This document shows, piece after piece, positions 1 to 11,390 of a stretch of 64,000 nt of DNA; position 1 is the first letter of the stretch, and each line of letters starts with the position of its first letter. The position numbers and the translations under genes were made by a program. The notes beneath the pieces were generated by a model. It was given only the letters and a program-made list of their open reading frames with translations. It was not told the DNA's origin and made no database searches. This DNA is from Pipra filicauda. Its lineage: Eukaryota; Chordata; Aves; Passeriformes; Pipridae. The DNA is taken from the NCBI RefSeq assembly GCF_003945595.2, contig NW_024105098.1, forward strand, positions 992,001 through 1,056,000. The letters run 5' to 3'.

Positions 1-761
1 CGCCGTGCTACCTGCGGGGAGAGGTGGCAGCAGTCAGGGCTCCAGTGAGGGCTTGGATGTGGATCCTCACATGAAATCACAACAGAAACGAAAAGGGGCT
101 CGTTTTGGAGGGCTGATGCAGCCGGGGGTGAAGGCATCACCATGGTCCAGGAGTGGTGCCCCGCCTGCCATTATAGACACTCCAGCTGCGACCACGCAGC
201 CACCGCCAAACCGGGAGCCGAATCAAAAGCCATTTGATTAGGGGGAGCCTGCCAAAAAAGCTGCTTCAAAAAACCACAATTTCCATGCATGGCATAAGAG
301 ACATTATGGGTAATTACCCACAATGCACAGCTCTGTGCTTGCTACAGCTGCTTTCAATTACTCCCCAAACAGCTTCTTCCTCTGTGTCACCCTCCCGCAG
401 AGCCACACGGCTCCAGCACGGCAGCGTGCCAGCACGGAGCCGCTGCTGGGAACCCAGGGCAAAGGATGGGAGCAGTTTGGGAAGGAGGGAGCCTTGGTGG
501 AGCAGCAGGTCTCGGCAAGGCACAGCACAGAGGCAACGCCACCGCACCTGGTGACCACTTGCAGCTTCAGGGGCTGGCACGTGCCACGCCAAGAGGCAGT
601 GGAAGAGATTAAAGGCAAATTTCTACAGCTACCTGGAGAGTAAAGACACGTGTCTCGCTTCAAGTGCGAGCTTGAACATGCTGTTGCATGGGAAGGATCC
701 AGCCCTCTCCTGCATCCCCCACGGCCACTCCCCAGCCTGAGGGCAGGACCACCTCTCGTAC
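1..761 (-). other. ETV5: ETV5 intron (partial)
   Basis: This is the intron after the first ETS-domain exon. It starts with GTACGAGAGG at 761 and runs off the left edge. Translation in both directions gave none of the remaining ETV5 residues (such as the RSLRYYYEKG recognition-helix exon), so the terminal exons are outside the window. No repeat or RNA gene is seen. Confidence 0.85.
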
Positions 762-931
762 CTCCTCAGGCTCGATCAGCTTGAACTCCATGCCCCGGCC
801 AGTCCACGCGATGAAGTGGGCATTGGCAGGGTCATCCAGGAGGGTGACGAGGAACTGCCAGAGCTGCAGGGACCCACGCCGCTGGTAAGGAGGGCCCTCG
901 CGGTACAGGGTGGGCTCCTGCTTCACCTTAC
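762..931 (-). CDS. ETV5: ETV5 exon encoding first half of ETS domain
   Basis: This 170-nt exon begins after a CAG acceptor and ends at GAG|GTACGA. It carries the VKQEP sumoylation-type motif, the [17 protein letters not shown] entry to the winged helix-turn-helix ETS domain, and helix 1 and strand residues through [21 protein letters not shown]. Its phase (2 bases completing a Gly codon, then 56 codons) matches the exon at 1289-1357. The exons with the DNA-recognition helix and the auto-inhibitory C-terminus would lie to the left of the window. Confidence 0.96.
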
Positions 932-3900
932 CTGCCCGCACAGAAACACCTGGTTAAACACCCTGGCTCTGCCCCTCTCCCAGGCTGTGTCACCAGCAAC
1001 AGACATGTACAGCAACACTGAGGTCATCCCTGTGCTGAGACAGCTGAGCAGGATCAGGCCATGGGGTGGGAAAGGGAAGAGGTGCTACAGGCAGGAAGGT
1101 GGCAGGGACAGAGATGGGCATGGCGACGATGCCAAGCTGTTGTGTGGGATGGTGCTCAGCAGCTCGTGAGAGCACTGTACCAGCACTGCTTGGCTTTAAA
1201 AGCCAGACACCGTGGATCCCAGCGTCCCCACATCTCCCTCCATGAGCCCTGGTCCCCCTGCAGGCCTCCTCTGGGGTCAGACTCTTACCCTCCAGCCTCT
1301 CTGGTACCACGCACGTGTCATCAAAATACAATCGTGTGTCCTTTTCATATGAAAATCCTATGGGGAAAAGACCCTCAGTGAGCACAGTGTCTCAACCACT
1401 CCGGTGGCTTGACAAACCCTGGCTTGGCCCAACCCAGCACAAGACCCTATCCCCAGCTCCAGCAGCAGACTCAACCCCAGTTATTTCAGTGGCTGAGCAC
1501 CGTGCAGCTCTGCCCCCCCTCACTCCGGGGAGCTGGCGGAACCAAAACCCTCTTAGCAGCTATATCAGGCATATTATCCCAGATTACACGGCGCTGCTGT
1601 GCCCTTGCAGCACACTTGCAGGGGCTGCTGGCTGCTTTTAGTGCTGGTGCCAGTGCATGTGGCTCTCACAGGCACCACCGTGCCCCTGGGGGCGTTTTCA
1701 GGGTGACCAGAAGCTCTGTTGGCCTCCTGGAAGGTACTGCCTGCCCCAAAAGAGGGATGGGATGGGACCCACCAGGGATGCCATGAACAGGGGGAGCATG
1801 GGGGAGGTCACTCACCGTCATGGCTGCTGGGGAAGACATTCCCCCGTAGGTACGAGGACTGGCAGTTAGGCACTTCTGCGAGAGAGATGAAGGTGACATT
1901 AAGGATGTAAATCCCGTGGGTCCCACCAAGCATTTGGCAGCATATTTCCTACCCCAAGCATGTCCTGTGGCAAAGGCCGGGCATCTTCCCCCCTCCCCGG
2001 TCCCCTGCATCCACCCTCAACATTGGGGAAAAACCCAGTGTGACTTGAGGTGGCACTGCAATGAACACTGGAGCAAAGGCTAAGTCAGCTCAGGTTCTCA
2101 CAGGCCCCACAGGAAGGGAGGCACCACCGCGCCTCCCCTACCATCTGCTCGGCTGTGCCACCCTCCATCCCGAGGTTGGGATATTTTTAGGTCCTAAGGC
2201 GATTAGAGGATTTTTCCGTGATGCTGGTGGGGTCCAGCAGCCAGCAATCACAGCTAGCCCCAGGCCAGGGCTGCGGGGGGACCCGCTGGGTGCCGTGGGG
2301 CACCCCAGCCCATGGCTACGGCACTGACCACACCACACAGCATTGGGTGAATGCCTGCTCTATTCCCTGGCTTTGGAAAGGGAGGAGGAGAGAGAGGAAA
2401 GAAAAAGGCAAAGCAGTATCCCAGCACTGTGGAAACTCCAGCACTCACTGCCTGAGGCTCAACCCTGAACCCACCACGATGATGGCAGAGATGCTCTGCT
2501 CCTCTGGGTGTCAGTGGTGTAACCCCACCCAGCACCTGGCCGCCCCCCAACTCATACCCACCTGAGTCAATGCAGTAGTCCCGGGGCTCCTGCTTGATGC
2601 CCATGGGGGGCTGGAAGCCGTGGCCAGGGGGGCCAGGCAGGCCGGGGCCGCTGGGCTCGTAGAGCGGGTCATGGTACTCCTGCTTGAATCCCTGAGGGGG
2701 GCGGGGGGCAGCCGGGCCCAGGGGCTCCGACAGCTGCCGGTGGTAGACGGGGCGGCTGTCCCCTGGGACCCCGGGCTGCGGTGGAAAGGGGTGGCAGGGC
2801 TCAGACAGCTGCCTCTGAAACCTGGGGGAAAGGACACGGCATTACTGCAGAGTGGGGATGAGCCCTGCTGCCAGTTCCCATCCCAGACCAGGACTGCATG
2901 ACAGTTGGGTGTCTTCAGCTTGGGGTGCTCCCAGGGTGCACCCACAGCAGGCTGGGATGGTTCCTCAGGAGCATGGCCACCACAGGGGCTAATCCCATGG
3001 GGACCTAGTGGGGTGCTGAGGAGCCCCATCCCCTTCCAAGCACTGGGGACCCCATGCTGAAAGGGCAGGATAGCACGTGGGCCATCACAGAAAAGCACTC
3101 TGGGCTTCAGATATCTGGAAAGGAGTGAGAAAAGGAACCAAAAAAACAGCCCACAACAGTCCTAATGCTGTAAACCAGTAAAATCTGGCCCCAGGGTGGG
3201 GGGCAGCACTGCAGGGCCCGGGGATGCTGCGCATGGGTGGGTGCTTACGCAAAGCCAAATCCACTCTGCAACTCCAGCCGGCCGCTAATCCGCCTGCGCA
3301 GCCGGGATTAAACCTTGAACTCAACAGCAGAGAGCACTATTTTCAGCTCCAGGGTGCTGCCACCACTGGTCTGAGCCCCAGCACGATCTCTGCTGGTGGC
3401 AATGGATGAGGGACCATCTCGAGGGTGTGCTGCCGCATCCCCCCGTCCTCCGGCACCTTGAAAGGCGATCTCGGATCTCCGTGTTGGCTCCTCTCGGCCG
3501 GCCTTGCACCATTTGGCTTTGTAACCGGAGCTCTCCCAGCTGCCGGGCTGGGATTACTCCATTTCCGAGCCATGTCCCTCTGCCCTTCCTGAATGAAACC
3601 CAAGCCCCACACTGGCACGGTGCTTCCCAAGGGGTCGCAGCCAGCCCCCCGCATAGCTCAAAGGTCACCCAGAGCTCCGCTTTGCTGGGGAGGGATGTTC
3701 ACCTGCTGTGGGCACTTTCCAAGGGTTTCCATGGCCCCACTGCATGGTCTTTGCCAGGCTGCCACATCTAGCCCCATGACCACAGGGGTGAGAGAGTGGC
3801 TGTCACAGCAAAGGGCATCCAGAGGCCAAAAGCAAAGCCAGAGGTCTTCTGTGACCTGCGCTGTGGCACCTACTGAGAGCACCCTTGGGAGCAAACCCAT

Positions 3901-6900
3901 GGCGAGGTTGAGGACTGGAAAAGTGTCCAGGGACAGGGGAGTGATGGGGGATGAAGCCACAGCTTGAAGAGGAAGGAGGGAGCAGGGGTCTTCTTCCACA
4001 GCCCCCAAAATCACAGTAATGCAAAGGGAGCTCAGGACCAACCCCCAGCCTAGCGGTGCACAGGGACAGGACAGGAAAGGTCACAGCTCCCCAGCCTGGC
4101 AGGGCTCGGTTTGGGGGCAGAGCTGCAGTGGATGGGAATGAGGAGAGCAGAGCCCTGACTCAGCACCATCACCTGTTGGCACAGGGATGGATGCAGGAGG
4201 CAGCCTCTGCCTCCCTCACCTTTCTGGAGGGGGAGGCAAAGGCTCTGCCTGGTGTTCCAGGGGCTGGGAGGAGAGGTTCCCCATTAGCAGGAGAAAGAGC
4301 TGCAAGATCTCAACAGGAAGTAGCAAGTTTTGCCACATGGGACCCCAGGCAGCAACATTTGGCCGACCGTCTGCAATCGCAGCATGGGGACAAAGGGACA
4401 GGCACCCCTCCTCCTTCCCCACGCTTTGGGGTCACTGACCCACCCTAAGAGTCCTCATAACCCCCCAGCGGTTGCCGGGGTGGGGAACACCTTACCTGTG
4501 CTCTGTGGGGTATTGGTTCTCAGACATCATCTTTGGCATGTGCATGGGCGGGTGTGGTGGCCGTGGCACAGCAAAGGGCTGCTGCTGCTGCCGCTGCTCC
4601 TGCAGCGCGTGCGGGGCCGGGGCCGCCCCGTGGGCAGCCGCCGGCACGGCCGGGGCCGGTGGTGGCGGCGGTGGCAGGGCCGATCCAGGGTGCGCAGGGG
4701 ACACCGGCGTGGTGGGCGGCGTTAATGGCTTGAACCCGGCGGGGGGTTTCCTGTCATAGGCACTGCCAAAGGAGATGGGCCAGGGGCTGACGGAGACACC
4801 AACGGGGACACCGCCCGCATGACAGGGAGTCCCTGAGGGGTCTGCGGGGCAGCGGCTGTCCCTGCGCTACCTACCAACAGTTGTAGAGGCACTTGTCCCC
4901 ATAGCCAGCACAGAGAGCCTGCTCGTGGCTGCAGGATGACAGCTCCGAGGACGGGCTGGGCAGCTCCCGCTTGATCTTTGCCGGAGGTGGGGCGTGCAGG
5001 ACCACTGCAAGGAGAACAAGGAAGATACACATCGGAGAGAGCAATGGGGACATCACCCCTGGGAGCATCTGCTTCGGTGCTCTGCTTGGGAATCAGGTGC
5101 TGAATTATGCCCCAGGAGCATCAGGCAACTGAACCGGGGCAGGAAGGTGCCCCAGCAGACCCCAGCACTGGCAGTGGAGTGAGCTGGGGTGGCAGGGGAG
5201 GGCAGAACTGGGACAGTCACAGCAGCCCAGGACATTGTTCATAGAAGTGGAGTCCTTCCCCATTGGGATCCAAGAGGGGCAGAGCAAGGGTTGTGAAAGG
5301 GGAACAGGCAGCTTGACAACAGCCATAGACGAGACATGTGCCGTGGCCAGAGCCCCTCAGCAAGTGGAGCCGAGCCCAGGCACCACAGGCAGCGGCTGCT
5401 CCCCCAAGCCGTGGAGCAAGGAATGCAGGGGCTTGACAGACTGGAGCTCCGAGAGCTCATAAACAGAACACAGCAACCCACTCGTCCTCACAGGGGCATA
5501 CCCATCTTCCAGAGAGTCAGTAAACAGGATCCACCTTCCCCCAGCCAAGGTGCTCCAAGCGGACCCTCTCCCAGGGTCCCACAATTGTATGAGTTCCAGT
5601 GACAAACATCCCATTAAACCCAAATCCTCACTACCCACTCCCAAGCCCACTTGCTATATATAATTATAAACTGAATAATATATGCTTAAGCTAATTAATT
5701 TCTAAAAGCAGGCGCTCTAGGAAAGGGAAAGCGCCTCAGAGATCTGCACCTAAATAGTGCCTCAGAGGAGAGCCAAGACTAATCGGAAGTGGAGTATTAG
5801 CTTCATGCAAAGCCTAAACACAGCCCAGCTACAGCGGAGAGGAGTAGCTCCAGGACAACTGTTCACAGCTTGCCAGGTAATTAGCCGCTCCCCTAATTTG
5901 TCAAAACCTTTAAAGAGCTGCTGACTTCCCTCTCTACCCGTCCCCCTTCCTCGCAAGGGCCCAGCACAGCTGGTACCGAGGGCATAAAACCCCCCGAGAA
6001 GGATTTGAAACACAAAGCCCAGCGCCGAGCCAGCACAGCCCCCCACACGCCTTCCACTGGCTCCCAAGCCGGATTTATCCCACTCCTCCTCCTTCCCCCC
6101 TCCCCAGCGAGGTTTTGCCGCTCTCAGCATTTCCAGCCTTAACAGGGGGCCGGCACGGCGGCAGCAAAGTCCAGGCGCCCCACGAGCCACGGGAAAGCAA
6201 AGGGGAACTGGCTTTGGAAGGGCTCCAGCTGCCTATTGCGGGCATGGCTCTCCCAAACAGGCTCCGTGTTGTTGGAGCGGGTTGTTTTTCCGCCAGTCGT
6301 ACAATGGGGTCTGGTTATTCATTGAAAAAAAAACCCTCCAGTCCCTGAGCAGGCACCACCCTCCATTCACAAACACTTCGGAGTGCTCCATTCATGTGGC
6401 TGAGGGAAGAGAAAAAAAAAAAAAAAAGAAAGGAAAAATTTCCCCAGAGCTTAGCTCTGCCATTCAAAAAAAAAGGGAAATGAGCCTTAAGATCCTAACA
6501 GAGACCAGCTGTCCAAGCCCGGACTCCGTGCAACGTTTGGATTCCTTACACAAACACTGCAGGGCCGGCCGGCGCTGCTCCTGCGAGGCACTCCTGATGC
6601 CCAGCTCATGGCTGACGAGGCTGCAGGAGCCGAGGGGGCACCAAGGCTGGTGGTGCAGTTTTTGCAGTGAAGGTGCTGGGTTTGGATCCCAGCAGTGAGC
6701 AGCCAGGCTGGAGGGTTCCCTGGGAAGGAGAGCCCTGCCCCAGCACCCAGTGCCTCAAAGGATGCATGAGCACTTTTACCCTTTCCGGTCCTGCCCTCGG
6801 CACTATAATTTAAAGCTAAAAAAATACATAAAAATAGGCAGAGGGAGCAGCTCAACTACAGATGGGGCTGGAGAACATGCCTCGGCAGATCCACGCCAGG

Positions 6901-9900
6901 GCTAAGCCATGGGAGCAGCGAGAGCGCCCGTGGGTGCCTGACAGCCCCTCTCTGGTCTGCTTTAGCCCCTAGGGATGAAAGGATCCCAGGGAGGCTGGGC
7001 AAGGGACCAGCTACACGTGCCACTGCTGTGCCCAGGTAGGAAGGGAAAGTGGGGGAGCGCAGGCAAACCATCACAGTGCCTTATAACCAGTCAAACTGTA
7101 GATGCCCCAAATGCCAACCGTGCCAACCATCAGCAAAGAGGTCTCCCATGGAAAAGGGTGACACCCCAAAGCCACTCGAGGCCTTGAATTCCCAGTGAAT
7201 CCCTTGGTGAGAGACCGGGCAGGTTGTTCCCACCCACCAGCATAAATGGACCTCCAAAATGCCGAGCCTGGAGGACACTGGCTTTGCCAGTGGCACCCAC
7301 TGTCCAAACCAAGGGGAAGGGAACTAAACCACCACTCCCAGCGCAGGGACCTTGGCACCCGCTCAAGCCGTCACCTGGGAGCTGAGCTCGGCGCCTGCCC
7401 CTCCATCTCCCGACACCACAGGACGCACCCAAGGTCACACCAGGAGAGGAGCCAGAAATAGAAGCCGGGCTCCTGTTTTCCTTTGTTTAAACGACTCTTC
7501 CTCACAAACAAACCTCCTGCTTTCATTTTGGTGTGTAAGAAAACCCACTCCGTGTCCCGCCCGTGGCTTTTGCCACGTGCCTCCCATGCAGGGAGGCCAC
7601 AAGTACCCGGCGAACAAACCATCTGCTGTGATGCTTGACCTCCTCAGAATGATTCCATCGCTTCTCAGGCATATAAACAACCGATGGAGGTATAACACTG
7701 TACATACACCTTTCTCCCCAGGACCACACTGCTGGTGAACCCACACCTATGCCTGGCCAGGGATGCAGCACGATGGCCAGCGTGGTGAGCTCTGTGGAGT
7801 TACCCGTGGCCTCCTTTGCCTTCCCAGGAGGATCCACCACTTCCCTGTTCAACTTATAAGCACTGAATCAGGCCTCTTGCCGCTCAGTCCAGGGCGCTAA
7901 GAACAAAACATCCCTCATTCAGAGCAGCCCTGCTTTCTCTACAGTGGGATTTCCTCCCCAGCACAGCAATCCACTGCCCTCCAGTATGTTATTTTGCTCC
8001 CAAGTCCCAGCTTTAAGCCCCTCTCTGCAGAGGATCTTGGCTATGGAATTGGGAACAGCAAGTAGGAAGCAGTGGAGCTGCAGGCAGCTATGAGAGGGTT
8101 TTAGCAAGTCAAGAAGGATGTTGCAGTTCTGAGCATCTCCAAGACTCCACACAGCACATGTGGCAGTGCATGATCCCCCCATTGCAGTGGGGTGCAAACT
8201 GAGCCTCGTTTGTCCCTTTTTGCTGCTGTGCCAAGAAAGCTTGGCCCTGGGAAGGCATGATGGGGCAGGAGATGGAAGTTTGCTCAGAACAAGAGAGCAG
8301 TAGCTTCCCCAGTGAAAAGGCACACGACTGCAGTAACAGAGTCCAATGCATGCCCACAAACATCTGTAGGGACTAAGGAGGGATTTACCTTCCCCTGGGC
8401 CAGCTAAAGGACACTGAACCCCACTGTGACCAGGAAAGCAGCCCATCTCCATCAGTGAAAGCCAGGTGCAGGAAGGAGTTGCACCAGAGCCATTCCTCTC
8501 TTCCTTTCTACATGGCACAGGGTTCAAAACCGGAGTGAAATGAGAAAATAGGGTCAGAGAGCTGTAAACTGGAGTTTCTCTCCTCTTTAAAATCTCTCCA
8601 GTGCAGGGATGGAAGAGCCAGGCTCCCCATTCCCCTCCACCTGAGTCTGAGCCCCCCCAAAGCCAATACAGGAGCAGCGAAGGAAACCTTTGCTTTCTTT
8701 CCTCAGGAAAGTTAAGGAAGGTTATTGCAGTGGGGAGTCACGCAGGCAGATCTCTTTTCAAGTGACAAAGTCATTTCAACACCAGGTCTGCGGGCTGTGC
8801 AGGTCAAAACATTTTAAGAGTCCCGACCAAATGCCTTTTTATTTTTCCCCTCTTTTCCCTGCATCACCCAGAAAAGTTTGTCTCTCCTCCCTAAGCTCTT
8901 CAGGTTACAAGGAAACAAGAGACTGCCAAAAGGCACTGGAAAGAGCTTCAGCTCCAAGAGCCACCCTCCCACGCACACTGCAGTTTCTACCGCTCCGAGC
9001 GAGAGCTGCCGGGCTGTGCTCGGGATGTCAACAGCCCGTTGTGTTTCTGACTCCAGGCTCGCCTTTTATCTCAGGGGAGACAGGGAAAAAAGCACATCTG
9101 AAACTTGGGCTGTCTGGAACAGCTTAATGGCAAGCTTCCCACTCCGAAGTAATCAAAGAGCAATAATTAACATGCATTTGCTGTCGGAGGAGATACCCCG
9201 CTGCATGCTGTGACAAAGCCGGAATGAAAAATCTGTTCGACTGCAGGCTAAATTTGATTTCCTTTAAGTTCCGTAGCTGTCTGGCTCAGCAGCAAAACCC
9301 AGCCACCAACACCAAGCTACTACTTGTGTTTGCCAGGTAACGAATCCAAACATCCTGATTCCCCCCCCCCTTCCCCTCCAAGCGACCCTTAGACGTCCGG
9401 AGAGCAGCGCCCGGAGCTGCGCAAGCCCCACACGCCATTACCCGGCCCCTGCCCTCGCCGCTAACCCGCCCCAGCAACGCACCGCGGCTCAGAACCAACA
9501 CTCGCTCTTATGCAATTCACGAGGGACTGCATTTTCACTGGCCTCCTTTTAAACACGCTCGCTTGCCAGTGATTAATGCTGCTTAAAGCGGCTCAAGTTT
9601 CACCACTCGGGCCCACTCTTGCCAGCAGCGCTGGGCCAGGACTGTAAAAAGCTCCAGAAACTGCAGAGATTGTGGCTAACCAAGGAGCCCACCACGGGCT
9701 CTCGCTTCCACTTGAAATGGAAAAGGAGCGTTTAGAAGCAAATCCACCTTACTACGAACAAGCAGCTTGTCTCAGAGGAGCCCAGAGATCAGTCAGAGAG
9801 ATTACCATGCGTTGGGCCATGATTTTCCCCATTTACAAAAGACAGGACATTGCAAGTTTCATCTCCATGAACCCAAATTGCACATGCTTTCTCCCAGAAG

Positions 9901-10713
9901 CCCACAATTCCACGTTTTAGCCCCAGCAACAACTGCTTTCCTAAGGCAGCAACTCCAAGCCCAGCGCAAAGTTTTGCACAGGCACCCAAACCACCTCCCC
10001 CCTGAAGAACAAAAACCCAAAACAATCACTTACAGTTGTCAGACTGGAAATCTGGGACAAATTGTTCATCATCGGGGACCTGAGCTAAAAAAAACAAACA
10101 AAAAAGTGGGTTTATGGCTTTTTCAGTTCTCAAAAAAAATGCTCGCAGAGAGATTTTACATGGCAAAAGGTAGAGGTGAACACTTGCCTTCAGCTAGCCA
10201 GGCCTCTTGGAGCTGGCTGAGATCCTGGAAGAGCTCTGGAACAGAGTGAAAAACTTATGTGCTCCACAGAAGAATAAATAAAACTGCCATTATTTGCAGG
10301 ATTATTTCTAAATCAACGAACGTGAGGCAGATGATCTTGCGGGGCACAAGAGAGGCCATGGCCGCCCGGGCCAGCCCTGCCTACCTTCCGAGTCGTGGGC
10401 CAAGTCGGTCTCCAAAAATTTCCTTTTCCTATCGGACCCCGGCCGGCCTCGGCTCTCCTCTGCACAGGACTTCTGCAACGACCAGGGCAACAGCTGCCCA
10501 TGAGAGTGACAGCCCCCAAGGCTGGAGGGTGCCCCCAAGGATAGCAGGGTGCCCCCAAGGATAGCAGGGTGCCCCCAAGGACAAGGGGAGTACTCCCAAG
10601 GATGGGGAGGAGGTGCCCCCAAGGTCGGGAACGGAGGTGTCAAGAGGGATCAGGGAGGGCAAACTTACCCCGGGGCCCATGAAGGGAACCTGCTGATCGT
10701 AGAAGCCGTCCAT
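762..10713 (-). CDS. ETV5: ETV5 (ETS variant transcription factor 5), 3'-truncated by window edge
   Basis: This gene encodes a PEA3-subfamily ETS transcription factor that acts in the nucleus, typically downstream of FGF/RTK-ERK signalling. Ten coding exons join in frame, in order: 10669-10713, 10385-10472, 10188-10235, 10034-10084, 4875-5004, 4496-4762, 2562-2821, 1816-1875, 1289-1357, 762-931. They total 1188 nt (396 codons). The protein starts [11 protein letters not shown], then has an acidic activation region (residues about 35-77) and a Pro/Ala/Gln-rich middle with four psi-KxE sumoylation-type motifs (IKRE, FKQE, IKQE, VKQE). The ETS domain begins near residue 361. The ATG at 10713 is in GCGCCATGG context. 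ETV5 is preferred over ETV1 and ETV4 because of the start peptide, [17 protein letters not shown] and [14 protein letters not shown] repeats. The end of the ETS domain and the C-terminal tail lie beyond base 1, so the gene is cut rather than broken. One donor is GC (see 10186). Introns not listed separately show nothing further. Confidence 0.95.
1289..5004 (-). CDS. ETV5: ETV5 central regulatory exons
   Basis: The five exons are 4875-5004, 4496-4762, 2562-2821, 1816-1875 and 1289-1357. They encode the region between the activation domain and the ETS domain. The first carries [11 protein letters not shown] and a Ser-rich [13 protein letters not shown] stretch. The second has a Pro/Ala-rich run followed by a short poly-Gln ([13 protein letters not shown]) and [11 protein letters not shown]. 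The third has two LSEP motifs and the FKQE and IKQE sumoylation-type motifs. The two small ones give [11 protein letters not shown] and [14 protein letters not shown]. All junction phases agree, and every donor is GT (one is GTAGGT at 4874). In the first exon KCLYNC ends with Cys where mammalian ETV5 has Tyr. Confidence 0.94.
2822..4495 (-). other. ETV5: ETV5 intron, 1.67 kb
   Basis: This is the intron between the exons at 4496-4762 and 2562-2821. It is bounded by AG|GTAAGG and CCCCCAG. It is moderately GC-rich, with no CR1 copy, no recognisable exon and no tandem array. Confidence 0.8.
5640..6010. promoter_or_regulatory. Candidate intronic enhancer, AT-rich homeodomain-type words
   Basis: An AT-rich island stands out in otherwise GC-rich sequence. 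It has TATATAATTATAAA near 5653, GCTAATTAATTTC near 5690, AGACTAATCGG near 5776, an ATGCAAAG octamer-like word near 5813, and GGTAATTAGCCGC with CTAATTTG near 5876-5900. These are consensus-like words for homeodomain and POU factors. The enhancer call is an inference; no conservation can be measured here. Confidence 0.3.
9120..9330. promoter_or_regulatory. Candidate intronic regulatory block with TCF/LEF and POU-like words
   Basis: The block contains GTAATCAAAGAGC (ATCAAAG, TCF/LEF-type), CAATAATTAAC, CATGCATTTGC (POU-like), GGAATGAAAAA and TTGATTTCCTTTAAG within about 200 bp. It has no coding potential and no repeat signature. The regulatory role is inferred from motif density only. Confidence 0.25.
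10034..10713 (-). CDS. ETV5: ETV5 N-terminal exons with acidic activation domain
   Basis: The four exons are 10669-10713 (start, 15 codons), 10385-10472, 10188-10235 and 10034-10084. They give the PEA3-group N-terminal activation domain, with [32 protein letters not shown] and [15 protein letters not shown]. This acidic/hydrophobic helix region is known in the family to contact Mediator and p300/CBP and to be a target of the COP1 ubiquitin ligase. The exons are separated by introns of only 196, 149 and 103 bp. The third exon ends at a GC donor. Confidence 0.95.
10186..10187 (-). other. ETV5: GC splice donor (GC-AG intron) of ETV5
   Basis: The exon 10188-10235 ends GCTGAAG|GCAAGTG, and the next exon starts after TTTTTAG at 10084. 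Reading continuity (LAE-A-QVPDD) demands that the intron begin with GC. The bases around it (AAG|GCAAGT) fit the strong consensus typical of functional GC donors. No nearby GT restores the frame with the correct protein. Confidence 0.85.
10509..10632. repeat. 20-bp minisatellite in ETV5 intron 1
   Basis: About five to six units of a 20-bp repeat share the core GTGCCCCCAAGGATAGCAGG. Two identical copies sit at 10529-10548 and 10549-10568, with diverged units on both sides. The array takes up over half of the 196-bp intron between the first two ETV5 coding exons. Confidence 0.85.
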
Positions 10714-10934
10714 GGCGCGGGGGAGGCGGGCAGTGCCCCCGGCCCGCTCAGCATCGACGCCGGCCCAGGAAGAGGGGTCCCGCCTGGGCTCCGGCAGGTG
10801 CGAGGCTGGGGGGTGGAAGGGGTCAGGATCAGCCCCTGGCCCCTGCCGCCCCCGGGGCTGGCTCGGTGCGGGGCTGCCGCGCCTCCCCGGGGAGCCGGCC
10901 CGCTCCTGCCGTGGCGGGTCGCAGCCCCCCAGCT

Positions 10935-10977
10935 CGTGATGTCACCTAATTTCTATAGAAACGGCCGTGACATCACG
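10935..10977. promoter_or_regulatory. Nested palindrome: two CRE/ATF-like sites around a STAT-like site
   Basis: An 11-bp perfect inverted repeat (CGTGATGTCAC at 10935-10945 and GTGACATCACG at 10967-10977) flanks a 10-bp palindrome, TTCTATAGAA, at 10951-10960. TGATGTCA/TGACATCA are CRE/ATF-like octamers, and TTCN4GAA is a STAT6-type spacing. The element lies 220 bp upstream of the ETV5 start codon within the CpG island. Binding is inferred from consensus only. Confidence 0.5.
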
Positions 10978-11390
10978 CGCCGTGGGAGCGGGAGGAGGCA
11001 GTGGGGCGGGCGGGAGGAGGCAGTGGGGGGGCGGGCGGGCGGGAGGAGGCAGTGGGGGGGGGGGGCGGGCGGGGCCGCATGCTTTGGCCCCCCCGCCCCT
11101 CGCTCGGCCTCCCCCTTCCCCCCTTCCCCCTTCCCTCCCCCGCCGCTCACCGCGCTCACCGCTGCAGGGCCGCGCCGCAGCCCGGCCCGTTCCCACGCCG
11201 CCCCGCGCGCCCCATTCATAAACTCCGCCCCCCCCCTCCTCTCCCCCGCGCGCGCGCTCGCTCGCTCGCTCCGTCGCTCGCTCGCGCGCGCCCCCCGCCA
11301 TTCACACCGCGCGGCCCGCGCCATTCATAAACACCGCCCCCGCCCCAGGCCCGGGCCGCGCCTCGCCCCCGCCGCCGGGCCCTCACGTAC

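Larger units (their letters stand above)
5005..10033 (-). other. ETV5: Large ETV5 intron with candidate conserved non-coding blocks
   Basis: This 5.0-kb intron separates the activation-domain exons from the central exons. It has no CR1 insertion and contains AT-rich blocks rich in homeodomain, TCF/LEF and POU-like words (about 5640-6010 and 9120-9330). It also has an A15 run at 6413-6427 and a C-run near 9361. No coding exon, tRNA or snoRNA was recognised. The lack of transposons in the largest intron is compatible with regulatory content, but that is inference. Confidence 0.7.

Noticed and set aside
762..10713. ETV1 or ETV4 as the identity of the ETS gene
   Set aside because: The start peptide [28 protein letters not shown] and the central exon match ETV5 best.
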